From Thalassospira sp. UBA1131 (lineage in GTDB: Bacteria > Pseudomonadota > Alphaproteobacteria > Rhodospirillales > Thalassospiraceae), in assembly GCF_002311515.1 (NCBI RefSeq), contig NZ_DCAO01000110.1, forward strand, positions 15,061 through 33,441: DNA of 18,381 bases, written 5' to 3'. The first letter of the stretch is position 1. Every line of letters starts with the position of its first letter. Below the pieces are notes generated by a model. It did no database searches, was not told the DNA's origin, and saw only the letters and a list, made by a program, of their open reading frames with translations. Shown in pieces: positions 6,601 through 14,535 of this stretch. The translations under genes were made by a program, and so were the position numbers.

Positions 6601-7397
6601 GCCTTGAATTACGCAATGTCGGTTGGAATGCCGGATTTAAAAAGATCATCAGCGGCGTGTCGCTTCGGGTCACGCGTGGCGAGTTCCTAGGTGTGATCGG
6701 GCCAAACGGGTCGGGCAAAACCAGCATGATGTCGGTTCTGGGCGGCATTCGTGCGCCGTCGACCGGGCAGGCATTGCTGGGCGATCAGCCGATGAAGAAA
6801 ATCGGCCGACGCAACCTTGCCCGTCATATCGGCTTTGTCGAACAACAGGCCGACACCATCGACCGTATTACCGTGCGCGATGCCGTCGCCCTTGGTCGAA
6901 CGCCATATCTCAGTTTGCTAACACCATGGTCAGGGCACGACGACGCCATCGTGTGCGAAGCCCTTGCCAGTGTTGAAATGGGGCCGTTTGCGGACCGGAT
7001 GTGGCATACGCTTTCGGGCGGTGAAAAGCAGCGCGTTCACATCGCCCGTGCCTTGGCCCAGCAGCCCGATTTCCTGTTGCTTGATGAGCCGACCAACCAT
7101 CTTGATATCCATCATCAGCTGGGCCTGCTGGAACTGGTGCGCGCACTGCCGGTCACAGTGGTGGCAGCACTCCATGATCTAAACCATGCGGCGATGTTTT
7201 GTGACCGGATTGCGATGATGGATGGCGGCAAGCTGATTGCGCTTGGTACACCCGAACAGATTTTGACATCGCAAAACCTTCGCGATGTTTTCGGGGTTGC
7301 CGCCGAAATCGAAATTGATGATCAGGGCCGCTGCCATATCCGCTATCACGCCGGAAACCAGAAAACTGGGCCCATAAAAAAAGACCGGGTTGCGTAA
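6597..7397 (+). CDS. ABC importer ATPase, FecE/BtuD type
   Basis: The protein is 266 residues starting at the ATG that overlaps the permease stop (ATGA, 6597-6600); an in-frame GTG upstream only adds seven residues. All ATPase motifs are intact: Walker A G-P-N-G-S-G-K-T (35-42), Q-loop Q83-Q84, signature L-S-G-G-E-K-Q-R (139-146), Walker B F-L-L-L-D-E-P-T-N-H-L-D (159-170) and switch H193. The L-D-E-P-T-N-H-L-D form is typical of siderophore/B12-type importers. It powers uptake through the permease encoded upstream. The last codons and the stop lie inside a terminator stem. Confidence 0.94.
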   Translation: MSLELRNVGWNAGFKKIISGVSLRVTRGEFLGVIGPNGSGKTSMMSVLGGIRAPSTGQALLGDQPMKKIGRRNLARHIGFVEQQADTIDRITVRDAVALGRTPYLSLLTPWSGHDDAIVCEALASVEMGPFADRMWHTLSGGEKQRVHIARALAQQPDFLLLDEPTNHLDIHHQLGLLELVRALPVTVVAALHDLNHAAMFCDRIAMMDGGKLIALGTPEQILTSQNLRDVFGVAAEIEIDDQGRCHIRYHAGNQKTGPIKKDRVA

Positions 7398-7413
7398 CCC
7401 GGCCTTCGATTTT
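7376..7413 (-). terminator. Bidirectional intrinsic terminator between importer and purD
   Basis: CCGGGTT (7385-7391) and AACCCGG (7396-7402) form a perfect 7-bp stem with a GCGT loop. Read leftward, as purD mRNA, the stem is followed by TC and seven Ts (7382-7376): a strong terminator for purD. Read rightward, it is followed by CCTTCGATTTTG, a poorer tract that may still end the importer transcript. The importer ATPase stop codon (7395-7397) sits partly in the loop and partly in the stem. Confidence 0.85.
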
Positions 7414-7435
7414 GGTAGCTTGGTTTGCTTGTAGC

Positions 7436-8719
7436 TTAGCCCTGTTCGCGGGCAACCGCGCGCCAGCCGATATCGCGGCGGCAGAAACCACCATCCCAAT
7501 CAATCGCATCAACCGCCTCATAGGCGCGTTTCTGGGTTTCAGTCACCGTCGCACCGCGCGCGGTTACACCAAGAACGCGGCCACCGGTCGCAACCAGTTT
7601 GTCGCCATCCATCTTGGTACCGGCATGCAGGACTTTGACCTTGTCCATGGCGTCCGCCGCTGGAACGTTTTTGATCTCGGTGCCTTTTTCGTAGGATCCT
7701 GGATACCCCTTGGCGGCCATGACAACGACCATCGCGGTCTCATCGTGCCATTCGGGTTTGACTTTATCGAGCGTGCCGGTGGCCGCCCCGTCCAGGATAT
7801 CAAGCACGTCTGATTTCAAACGGGTCATCAGAACCTGACATTCCGGATCGCCAAAACGAATGTTGTATTCGATCAGTTTCGGGTTGCCCGCATCGTCAAT
7901 CATCAGACCGGCAAACAGCACCCCCTTGAACGGGTGGCCTTCGTTGGCCATGCCTTTCACGGTCGGGATAATGATCTGATCCATGACCTTGGCTTCGACC
8001 GCATCGGTAAAGACCGGGGCCGGGGAATAAGCCCCCATGCCGCCCGTATTGGGGCCGGTGTCGCCTTCGCCAACGGCCTTGTGATCTTGGGCTGCGACCA
8101 GCGGAATGACGTTTTCGCCATCACAAACAGCAAAAAATGAGGCTTCCTCACCTTTGAGGAATTCCTCAATCACGATTTCCGCGCCGGCATCGCCAAACTT
8201 GCCGCCCACCATGCATTCTTCAATCGCGGCAAAGGCTTCGTCATTTGTCATACAAATGGTCACACCCTTGCCCGCCGCCAGACCATCGGTCTTGACCACA
8301 ATCGGTGCGCCCTGTTTTTCGACAAACGCCTTGGCGTCCTTGGGATCGGTAAAGCGGCCATAGGCGGCGGTCGGTACCCCGAACTTCGCCACCATGTCCT
8401 TCATGAAACCCTTGGAGCCTTCCAACTGGGCGGCTGCCTTGGAGCAGCCGAATGATTTAATGCCCTCGGCATCCAGTGCATCGACAAGGCCTGCCACCAG
8501 CGGGGCTTCGGGGCCGACAACGACCAGATCAACCGCGTTGTCCTTGGCAAATTTTACCAGACCATCAATGTCGCTATCGGAAATCGCAACGCACTCGGCC
8601 GAATCCGCAATCCCGGCATTGCCCGGTGCACACCACAGTTTGGAAATGCGCGGGCTGCGCGCAATTGCCCAGCACAATGCGTGTTCACGTCCGCCGCCGC
8701 CAACGACCAGAACCTTCAT
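7436..8719 (-). CDS. purD: Phosphoribosylamine-glycine ligase (GAR synthetase)
   Basis: The protein is 427 residues, the usual length. It joins glycine to 5-phosphoribosylamine with ATP, the second step of de novo purine synthesis, in the cytoplasm. The start M-K-V-L-V-V-G-G-G-G-R-E-H-A (1-14) is the family hallmark and has a GAAGGA site 7 nt upstream. A longer open frame to 8791 is not used. Also visible are the ATP-grasp stretch V-V-K-T-D-G-L-A-A-G-K-G and the segments P-N-T-G-G-M-G-A-Y-S-P and F-G-D-P-E-C-Q. It stands alone, divergent from xseA across a gap of 115 nt and convergent with the importer. No purine riboswitch is visible upstream. Confidence 0.97.
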   Translation of the reverse strand: MKVLVVGGGGREHALCWAIARSPRISKLWCAPGNAGIADSAECVAISDSDIDGLVKFAKDNAVDLVVVGPEAPLVAGLVDALDAEGIKSFGCSKAAAQLEGSKGFMKDMVAKFGVPTAAYGRFTDPKDAKAFVEKQGAPIVVKTDGLAAGKGVTICMTNDEAFAAIEECMVGGKFGDAGAEIVIEEFLKGEEASFFAVCDGENVIPLVAAQDHKAVGEGDTGPNTGGMGAYSPAPVFTDAVEAKVMDQIIIPTVKGMANEGHPFKGVLFAGLMIDDAGNPKLIEYNIRFGDPECQVLMTRLKSDVLDILDGAATGTLDKVKPEWHDETAMVVVMAAKGYPGSYEKGTEIKNVPAADAMDKVKVLHAGTKMDGDKLVATGGRVLGVTARGATVTETQKRAYEAVDAIDWDGGFCRRDIGWRAVAREQG

Positions 8720-8834
8720 GACTTTATCCTTCGACTTGTCCGATTGCTTGATGGTCCATGCGAGATGAACTAGGCTAGACCCAATTGCCACCCCGCAAAA
8801 TTATTAGGCGGGCTTTTAGCATAAAGTACCCTTG

Positions 8835-10511
8835 ATGACGCAAGATTTGTTCGACCCTTATGCCCCGGTTCCCGAAACGCCTGCAAAATCGGGAAATGCG
8901 CCCGAATTTTCGGTTTCCGACCTCTCGAACGCGCTAAAGCGGACTGTGGAGGATGCGTTTTCGTTCGTGCGGGTGCGCGGCGAAATTTCCGGGTTCAAAC
9001 GCGCCAGCAGCGGGCATATGTACCTTGCGCTGAAAGACGACAAGGCGGTGATTGATGGTGTGTGCTGGCGCGGGCAGGCGGCCAAACTTGGCCTTGTGCC
9101 CGAAGACGGCATGGAAGTCATCGTTACCGGGCGCCTGACGACATTTCCGGGCCGATCAAAATACCAGATCGTGATTGAGACGATGGAAGTCGCGGGCGAA
9201 GGCGCGCTTTTAAAGCTTCTGGAAGAACGTAAAAAGAAACTCGCGGCCGAGGGGCTTTTTGATCCCGAACGCAAAAAGCCGATCCCGTTCCTGCCAGATG
9301 TCATTGGCATTGTCACATCACCCACGGGTGCCGTGATCCGCGATATCATGCATCGCCTGCGTGATCGTTTCCCGCGCCGGGTTTTGTTGTGGCCGGTCCT
9401 TGTGCAGGGGCAGGGGGCGGCTGATCAGGTGGCCGAGGCCGTGCGGGGCTTTAATGATCTTCTGCCCTATGGTCAGATCCCGCGCCCGGATGTGTTGATC
9501 GTTGCGCGCGGTGGCGGGTCGCTTGAAGATCTTTGGTCGTTTAACGAGGAAGTCGTTGCCCGCGCGGTGGCCGAGTCTGACATTCCGGTGATTTCGGCCG
9601 TTGGCCATGAAACCGACACCACCCTGATTGATTTTGTTTCGGACCTGCGTGCACCGACGCCCACCGGGGCGGCGGAAAAGGCCGTGCCGGTCCGCGTCGA
9701 ACTGATTGGTCAGGTCGAGGAAGATGGTCTTCGTCTGGCGCAGGCCGTGCGGCGTTTGGGCGTGGAGAAGAAAACGGCGCTTGAAAGTCTGGCGCGTGGT
9801 TTGGGCGATCCCAAACGCATGCTTGAGGAACGCAGCCAGACCCTCGATAACTGGGCAGACCGTTTGCCGCGCGCCGCCGTCAATGTCACGCAACAAGCCC
9901 GCGCACGATTGAACGAGGCCAGTGCCCGACTGGTCAGCCCGCGTGAACAGCTTTCAGAAAAACGCGGGCGTCTGGAAAATGCGGCATTGCGTTTGGATGG
10001 TGCGATGAAATCCGCGCTTCAGATGCAGCAATCGCGCCTTGATCGTGCCGCGGCGGGCCTTCGGCCCAGTGACGCCAAACGCGACATTGCCCGTGCCGAC
10101 AAACAGATCATTGATCTTGGCACGCGTTTGCAGGGGGCGGTTCGTAATACGCTGACCCGCGAGGCCGAGGGACTTGCCCGCTATGACAGGCTTTTGGAAA
10201 GCTATTCTTATCGCAATGTCCTGAAACGCGGGTTTGCCGTTGTGCGTGACGGGGACGGCAACCTAATTGGTAAATCGTCCGATCTTGTCACAGGTCAGAC
10301 CTATGATCTTGAGATGGGCGATGGCATTACCCCGGTGACGGCGGGTGAAGGTGTTGCGACCTCAAAGCCAGTGCCGGGCAGGGATGATAGCGCTACCATC
10401 GCAGATCAAAACGCCGCCGTATCTGCGCCCGAAAAAACCGCCAAACCCAAACCGGCGAAGAAGAAAAATCCAAGCCCCAAAGACGACGACAGACAAGGGA
10501 GCCTTCTGTAA
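8835..10511 (+). CDS. xseA: Exodeoxyribonuclease VII large subunit
   Basis: The protein is 558 residues from ATG at 8835; the frame also has a TTG directly before it. The N-terminal OB-fold region (about 25-120) binds single-stranded DNA. The catalytic region holds A-R-G-G-G-S-L-E-D-L-W-S-F-N-E-E (224-239), S-A-V-G-H-E-T-D-T-T-L-I-D (254-266) and D-L-R-A-P-T-P-T-G-A-A-E (270-281), all hallmarks. A long helical region follows. The usual length is about 400-470 residues, so the extra is at the C-terminus, where roughly the last 65 residues are P/K/D-rich and low-complexity. The enzyme with XseB trims single-stranded DNA; xseB is not in the window. The stop overlaps the next gene by one base (TAATG). 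Confidence 0.96.
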   Translation: MTQDLFDPYAPVPETPAKSGNAPEFSVSDLSNALKRTVEDAFSFVRVRGEISGFKRASSGHMYLALKDDKAVIDGVCWRGQAAKLGLVPEDGMEVIVTGRLTTFPGRSKYQIVIETMEVAGEGALLKLLEERKKKLAAEGLFDPERKKPIPFLPDVIGIVTSPTGAVIRDIMHRLRDRFPRRVLLWPVLVQGQGAADQVAEAVRGFNDLLPYGQIPRPDVLIVARGGGSLEDLWSFNEEVVARAVAESDIPVISAVGHETDTTLIDFVSDLRAPTPTGAAEKAVPVRVELIGQVEEDGLRLAQAVRRLGVEKKTALESLARGLGDPKRMLEERSQTLDNWADRLPRAAVNVTQQARARLNEASARLVSPREQLSEKRGRLENAALRLDGAMKSALQMQQSRLDRAAAGLRPSDAKRDIARADKQIIDLGTRLQGAVRNTLTREAEGLARYDRLLESYSYRNVLKRGFAVVRDGDGNLIGKSSDLVTGQTYDLEMGDGITPVTAGEGVATSKPVPGRDDSATIADQNAAVSAPEKTAKPKPAKKKNPSPKDDDRQGSLL

Positions 10512-11365
10512 TGCGTATGACCATTTCCGGCATGCTGGCCGCAGCGGGCCTTTTGGCGGTTAGTCTTTCCGCACAGGCGGCCGAGCCGACCTATCAGGGG
10601 CAGTTCGTTCAGGGCGGGATTGTTTTCGGGCAGACAGATGCCGGTTCCCAGGTGCTGCTGGATGATGAGGCGATTGATACCATCGCACCCGATGGCCGGT
10701 TTGTTTTGGGGTTCCCGCGCGATTACGAAGGCCCGGCGCGGGTCAGCATCCGGCATGCCGATGGCAGTGTCGAGGCGTTCAGTTATGAGATCGGTGATCG
10801 CGAATTCAATGTTCAGCGCATTGACGGGCTGGCACCCAAAATGGTGACGCCTGACCCGGAAGTTATCAGTCGCATTCAGGATGATTCACGTCAGGCTCGC
10901 GAAGCGCGCACCGAACGGTTTACCGAGAATTTCCTGGAAAACGGCTTTATCTGGCCCGCCGTTGGTCCGATCAGCGGGGTTTATGGATCGCAGCGTATCT
11001 TGAATGGGGAGCCGCGTGCACCGCATTGGGGCGTTGATATTGCCCTTCCGACCGGAAGCCCGGTTGTGGCCCCGGCGGATGGCATTGTGACGCTGGCCCA
11101 TCCCGATATGTATTTTTCCGGTGCGACATTGTTTATCGATCATGGGCTTGGCGTGGTGTCGGCATTTTTGCATCTGTCAGAAATTGATGTGCAGGTCGGC
11201 GACGTCGTTAAACAGGGCGATTTGATCGGCAAAATCGGTGAATCAGGTCGTGCGACCGGGCCGCATCTGGATTGGCGGGTCAATGTCGGGGCGGCAAGGG
11301 TTGATGCACAGTTGCTGGTGCCACCGATGGAAGAAGCACAAAAGACCGCAAACGCCAGTCAGTAA
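10511..11365 (+). CDS. Secreted M23-family (LytM/lysostaphin-like) peptidase
   Basis: The protein is 284 residues with a Sec signal ending A-Q-A (21-23). A beta-rich N-terminal part is followed by an M23 domain (about 145-270). Metal-site residues are H172 and D176 (H-W-G-V-D), with H221 in F-L-H-L-S. The last motif reads G-P-H-L-D (250-254) where many relatives have H-L-H, so the usual third zinc ligand is an Asp. M23 enzymes cut peptidoglycan cross-bridges in the periplasm; some family members instead regulate amidases and are inactive. AAGGGAG lies 9 nt before the ATG, inside the end of xseA, and the start overlaps the xseA stop, so the gene is translationally coupled to it. The next gene follows after 15 nt. 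Confidence 0.9.
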   Translation: MRMTISGMLAAAGLLAVSLSAQAAEPTYQGQFVQGGIVFGQTDAGSQVLLDDEAIDTIAPDGRFVLGFPRDYEGPARVSIRHADGSVEAFSYEIGDREFNVQRIDGLAPKMVTPDPEVISRIQDDSRQAREARTERFTENFLENGFIWPAVGPISGVYGSQRILNGEPRAPHWGVDIALPTGSPVVAPADGIVTLAHPDMYFSGATLFIDHGLGVVSAFLHLSEIDVQVGDVVKQGDLIGKIGESGRATGPHLDWRVNVGAARVDAQLLVPPMEEAQKTANASQ

Positions 11366-11380
11366 CGGGAAACATAAGCC

Positions 11381-12919
11381 ATGAAAACCCACGGGGCCGT
11401 TGCCGCAGGACATGCCGTTACCGCAGATGCGGCGGCCCGTGTGCTTGACGAAGGTGGCAATGCCTTTGACGCGGTGATTGCCGCGATGTGGGCGGCCTGT
11501 GTGGCGGAGCCGGTTCTGGCATCCTTGGGGGGCGGTGGTTTTGTGATGGCGCGGCCTTCCAGGCAGACGCCACGGCTTTATGATTTCTTTGTTGAAACCC
11601 CGCTTGAAAAACGATCGCGTGAAAATCTTGAGTTTGAAAGCCGCCTTGCGACCTTTGCCGGTGGCGTAACCCAGGAATTCCATGGTGGCTATGGTTCGGT
11701 GGCAACACCGGGCGTGGTGGCGGGGCTTTTTGCCGTCCATGACGATCTTGCCAAACTCCCGATGGCGAAACTGGCGGAGCCAGCAATCCGTGCCGCGCGC
11801 GATGGCGTGGAACTTGATGCCTTTCAACGCTATGTAATGGGGATTGTCGAGCCGCTTTTGGGCTTCTGCGCCGAAAGCCGCAAGGTGTTTGGCAAGGCTG
11901 GCAAAACCGGAGCCGATGAGTTCGAGCTGCTTGATGCCGGTGTGCTTCATCGGCAACCCGATCTGGCATGCAGCATCAACTATCTGGTCGAGAACGGGGC
12001 AGAGGGTTTTTACCAAGGTGACCTTGGTGCCGCCCTTGTGCGCGGATGTACCGAGCATGGTGGATATCTCACAGCACAGGATCTGGCAGGCTATCGAGTT
12101 TTGGTGCGTGATCCGTTGCTGGTGTCCGGACGCAAGGGGCGGTTTGTCCTGAACCCGCCACCGGCATCGGGCGGGGTTCTGGTTGGTTTTGGCCTTAAGC
12201 TTGCGCGGGAAATGGCATTGGGGGCGTTTGGCTCTGAACGTCATCTTGAAGCGGTGTCGCGGATCATTCATGCCACGGGTTTGGCGCGTGGGGAATATGG
12301 TGCGCGCCCGGCGATCCTGGCGGACGAGCTGTGCGAACGTTATCGTCTGATGATTGGCGAACGCCCGCTTAGTCAGAATGGCACCACCCATATTTCGGTG
12401 GTTGATCAACATGGCAATCTTGCCGCGGCGACGATTTCAAACGGCTCCACATCGGGGCGGGTCGTGCCGGGCACCGGGATCATGATGAACAACATGCTGG
12501 GGGAGGCCGATCTGTCACCGGATGGTTTCCATAACTGGCCGTGTGGTGTTCGCATGACATCGATGATGACCCCGTCGCTTTATCTCGGGCAGGACGGGGC
12601 GTCAGTTGCGCTGGGTTCTGGCGGGTCAAACCGGATCCGGTCAACCATGCTGCAGGTGTTGCTTAATATCGATGCGTTTGACATGACCCTGCACGGGGCG
12701 ATCTCGGCCCCGCGCATGCATGTCGAAGATGAATTGTTATCGGTCGAGCCGGGATTTGATGATGCTTTGCTTGATGGGCTCAGCCTTGGCAATCAACAGC
12801 GCTGGGATTGCGAGGATATGTTCTTTGGCGGGGTGCATGCGGCCAAGGTAAATCAGTCGGGCGACATGCTTTCGGCGACCGGGGATGGGCGACGCAGTGG
12901 TCATCAGATCATTGTTTGA
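11381..12919 (+). CDS. Gamma-glutamyltransferase-like Ntn hydrolase
   Basis: The protein is 512 residues. GGT enzymes self-cleave before a Thr that becomes the nucleophile. The matching site here is N-G-T-T-H-I-S-V-V-D, with T335 as the expected nucleophile, giving subunits of about 334 and 178 residues. Also present are the N-terminal A-D-A-A-x3-L-x4-G-N-A-F-D-A-V segment (15-32), A-T-P-G-V-V-A-G (108-115) and a G-S-G-G-S stretch (412-416). There are two oddities. No signal peptide is visible, although classical GGT is periplasmic. The D-F-R-E-x-A-P segment, whose Arg binds the glutamyl carboxylate in E. coli GGT, reads D-F-F-V-E-T-P (68-74). Family membership is firm, but glutathione as substrate is doubtful. 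It is the third gene of the xseA operon and convergent with the next gene. Confidence 0.88.
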   Translation: MKTHGAVAAGHAVTADAAARVLDEGGNAFDAVIAAMWAACVAEPVLASLGGGGFVMARPSRQTPRLYDFFVETPLEKRSRENLEFESRLATFAGGVTQEFHGGYGSVATPGVVAGLFAVHDDLAKLPMAKLAEPAIRAARDGVELDAFQRYVMGIVEPLLGFCAESRKVFGKAGKTGADEFELLDAGVLHRQPDLACSINYLVENGAEGFYQGDLGAALVRGCTEHGGYLTAQDLAGYRVLVRDPLLVSGRKGRFVLNPPPASGGVLVGFGLKLAREMALGAFGSERHLEAVSRIIHATGLARGEYGARPAILADELCERYRLMIGERPLSQNGTTHISVVDQHGNLAAATISNGSTSGRVVPGTGIMMNNMLGEADLSPDGFHNWPCGVRMTSMMTPSLYLGQDGASVALGSGGSNRIRSTMLQVLLNIDAFDMTLHGAISAPRMHVEDELLSVEPGFDDALLDGLSLGNQQRWDCEDMFFGGVHAAKVNQSGDMLSATGDGRRSGHQIIV

Positions 12920-12941
12920 TCGGCCGATAGTTCTGAGGGGC

Positions 12942-13535
12942 TTATCTGAACCGCTGAATAACGGCGAAAATCAGTGAAAAGATCGCAATCAGAATGATGG
13001 CAACCGTTGCGATCAGAAGCGCCTGTTTGGTGCGCAGTTCATAGGCCTGCTTGCGTTCGACAAAGACAATCACATCACGGCGCAACTGGTCCATTTCCGG
13101 TGCAACATCAAGACTGTTGAGGTAAAGCCTTGCACCTGCGCGAGCCAGAAGATCATTGGTTTTGTTCATCTCGCGGGTGAACAGGGCAAACCGTTCTTCG
13201 GTGTCGGCCAGATCATCAAGAAGGTTTTTATCATCCTTCCCGGCAGAGGCGATTGTGATGGTTGTTCGCGTCAGATCGCGCGCATCTTCTTCGATACATT
13301 GCGACAATGATTTTCGGGGTTGATCAGAGGTGCATTCAACTTGCCGATTGCCGAATTCTTCAAGGGCACGCTTCAGATGTTCCTTGAGCTGCTGATCAAG
13401 CTCGGAAATCCGCAACCGGATATCGCGTGCTGTTTCACGAATGGTCGTGTCGTCCTGATCAAGCGCCATTGTCGGCCAGACGACAAAGATCGAGCCGGCC
13501 AGAATAAGACAGAAAATGATCAGCAAGCGGCGCAA
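12942..13535 (-). CDS. Hypothetical membrane protein with signal-like N-terminus and C-terminal anchor
   Basis: I do not recognise this 197-residue protein. The N-terminus (residues 3-24) is a hydrophobic signal or anchor ending T-M-A. Residues 25-165 are highly charged and mostly helical in character, probably partly coiled coil. Residues 168-193 are a strong transmembrane segment followed by R-F-R. The predicted form is a periplasmic helical domain tethered at its C-terminus. The only start that begins the hydrophobic segment is a TTG with GGAG 9 nt upstream; no ATG or GTG occurs between it and the upstream stop. It lies 100 nt beyond lpxL on the same strand and may be cotranscribed with the lipid A genes, but nothing ties it to that pathway. 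Its stop is 22 nt from the convergent GGT-like gene. Confidence 0.7.
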   Translation of the reverse strand: MRRLLIIFCLILAGSIFVVWPTMALDQDDTTIRETARDIRLRISELDQQLKEHLKRALEEFGNRQVECTSDQPRKSLSQCIEEDARDLTRTTITIASAGKDDKNLLDDLADTEERFALFTREMNKTNDLLARAGARLYLNSLDVAPEMDQLRRDVIVFVERKQAYELRTKQALLIATVAIILIAIFSLIFAVIQRFR

Positions 13536-13635
13536 AAAGGCGGGCTCCGAAGACGCGTTCGACAGCGGACGAAATGCCAGTCTGCGCCAACAGGGTTCCT
13601 ATTCGGTTAATGCCCGATCGAAACGCCAGTCGGAT

Positions 13636-14535
13636 TTACTTCGGCCAACGGCGATGCAGCCAAAGCCATTGTTCGGGGCGTTCGCGGATCCACTTTTCCA
13701 TGACAGCGTTGACCTCGGTCATGGTAGCCAGAATATCGGCGTGCCGGTCGCCTGTTTTGGGAACTTCCAGTGGTGGATAGAACGTCACACGGAAATGCGC
13801 ACCATTCAGGCGTTCTGAACGAATGGGAATGATTGGCGCATCGTATTTAAGGGCAAACTGTGCCAGTGCCGGGGCTGTCATCGCATCCCGGCCAAAAAAC
13901 GGCACGGCGATACCATCTGTCATCTTTTGATCGACCAGCATACAGGCGTGGCCACCATTCTTCAGATAGCGGGTTAGTTTTCGCGCACCATCCGGGCCTT
14001 TCTTAACCAGTTGGCCTTTAAACATCTTGCGGGCCCGCATGAAGAGGCCTTCTACCCACGGATTATCCGGCGCCCGATAGACACTCATCATCTCCATATC
14101 AAGCGCCTCGGCGATGCACATCGCAACTTCCCAGTTGCCGATGTGACCGGAAAAGAACAGGCCGGGTTTGTCATCGGTCTTGGTGGCAAGGCCATTTTCA
14201 ATGCCAACGATCTCGATGCGCGGTCCACCCGGGCGCATTTTATGCAGATGGGGAATTTCGGCAGCCGAACGGCCAAGATTGTCCCACATGCCAACAATGA
14301 TCTGCTCAATCTCTTCGCGCGACTTTTCCGGGAACGCCACTACCAGATTGTTGCGTGCCTTTTTCGTCTGACCGACTTTGGGGCCCAGGGTACGCAGAAG
14401 CCAACCGCCAACCGCCGATGCCATATCAACGGGCATCAACGCAAACATCCAGTAGATCAGATACGCCCCGAAACCCTGAAGCGGGTGGGAGATGTATTTC
14501 TGGCGCATTTTGTAAAGTTGGCTGTTCTTATCCAT
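13636..14535 (-). CDS. lpxL: Lipid A secondary acyltransferase (HtrB/LpxL family)
   Basis: The protein is 299 residues from the ATG at 14535, which overlaps the lpxK stop by 8 nt (ATGGATAA); a TTG two codons earlier is possible. A hydrophobic segment at about 23-45 anchors it to the inner membrane. The catalytic H-x4-E motif is H131-I-G-N-W-E136. The later segments L-V-D-Q-K-M and P-F-F-G-R-D-A-M-T are usual for LpxL/LpxM enzymes, which transfer an acyl chain from acyl-ACP to Kdo2-lipid IVA. Whether it acts as LpxL or LpxM cannot be told from sequence; the symbol is given for the family. It is the last lipid A gene of the block. Confidence 0.9.
   Translation of the reverse strand: MDKNSQLYKMRQKYISHPLQGFGAYLIYWMFALMPVDMASAVGGWLLRTLGPKVGQTKKARNNLVVAFPEKSREEIEQIIVGMWDNLGRSAAEIPHLHKMRPGGPRIEIVGIENGLATKTDDKPGLFFSGHIGNWEVAMCIAEALDMEMMSVYRAPDNPWVEGLFMRARKMFKGQLVKKGPDGARKLTRYLKNGGHACMLVDQKMTDGIAVPFFGRDAMTAPALAQFALKYDAPIIPIRSERLNGAHFRVTFYPPLEVPKTGDRHADILATMTEVNAVMEKWIRERPEQWLWLHRRWPK

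Noticed and set aside
8792..8817. Hairpin CCCGC/GCGGG followed by CTTTTA just before xseA
   Set aside because: It looks like a weak terminator but lies in the leader between two divergent genes, with no upstream transcript to end. The stem has only 5 bp with an 11-nt loop. Attenuation of xseA is possible but unsupported.
9318..9896. Minus-strand open frame of 192 codons opposite xseA
   Set aside because: It is antisense to conserved xseA motifs, and the translated protein shows no recognisable domain.
11243..12412. Long open frame of 389 codons on the minus strand
   Set aside because: It lies wholly antisense to the end of the M23 gene and the GGT-like gene, both with strong family motifs. 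Its composition is basic and motif-free, typical of an antisense shadow in high-GC codon usage.
12919..12928. 10-bp palindrome ATCGGCCGAT between convergent genes
   Set aside because: It is short, has no loop or T-run, and is easily expected by chance at this base composition.
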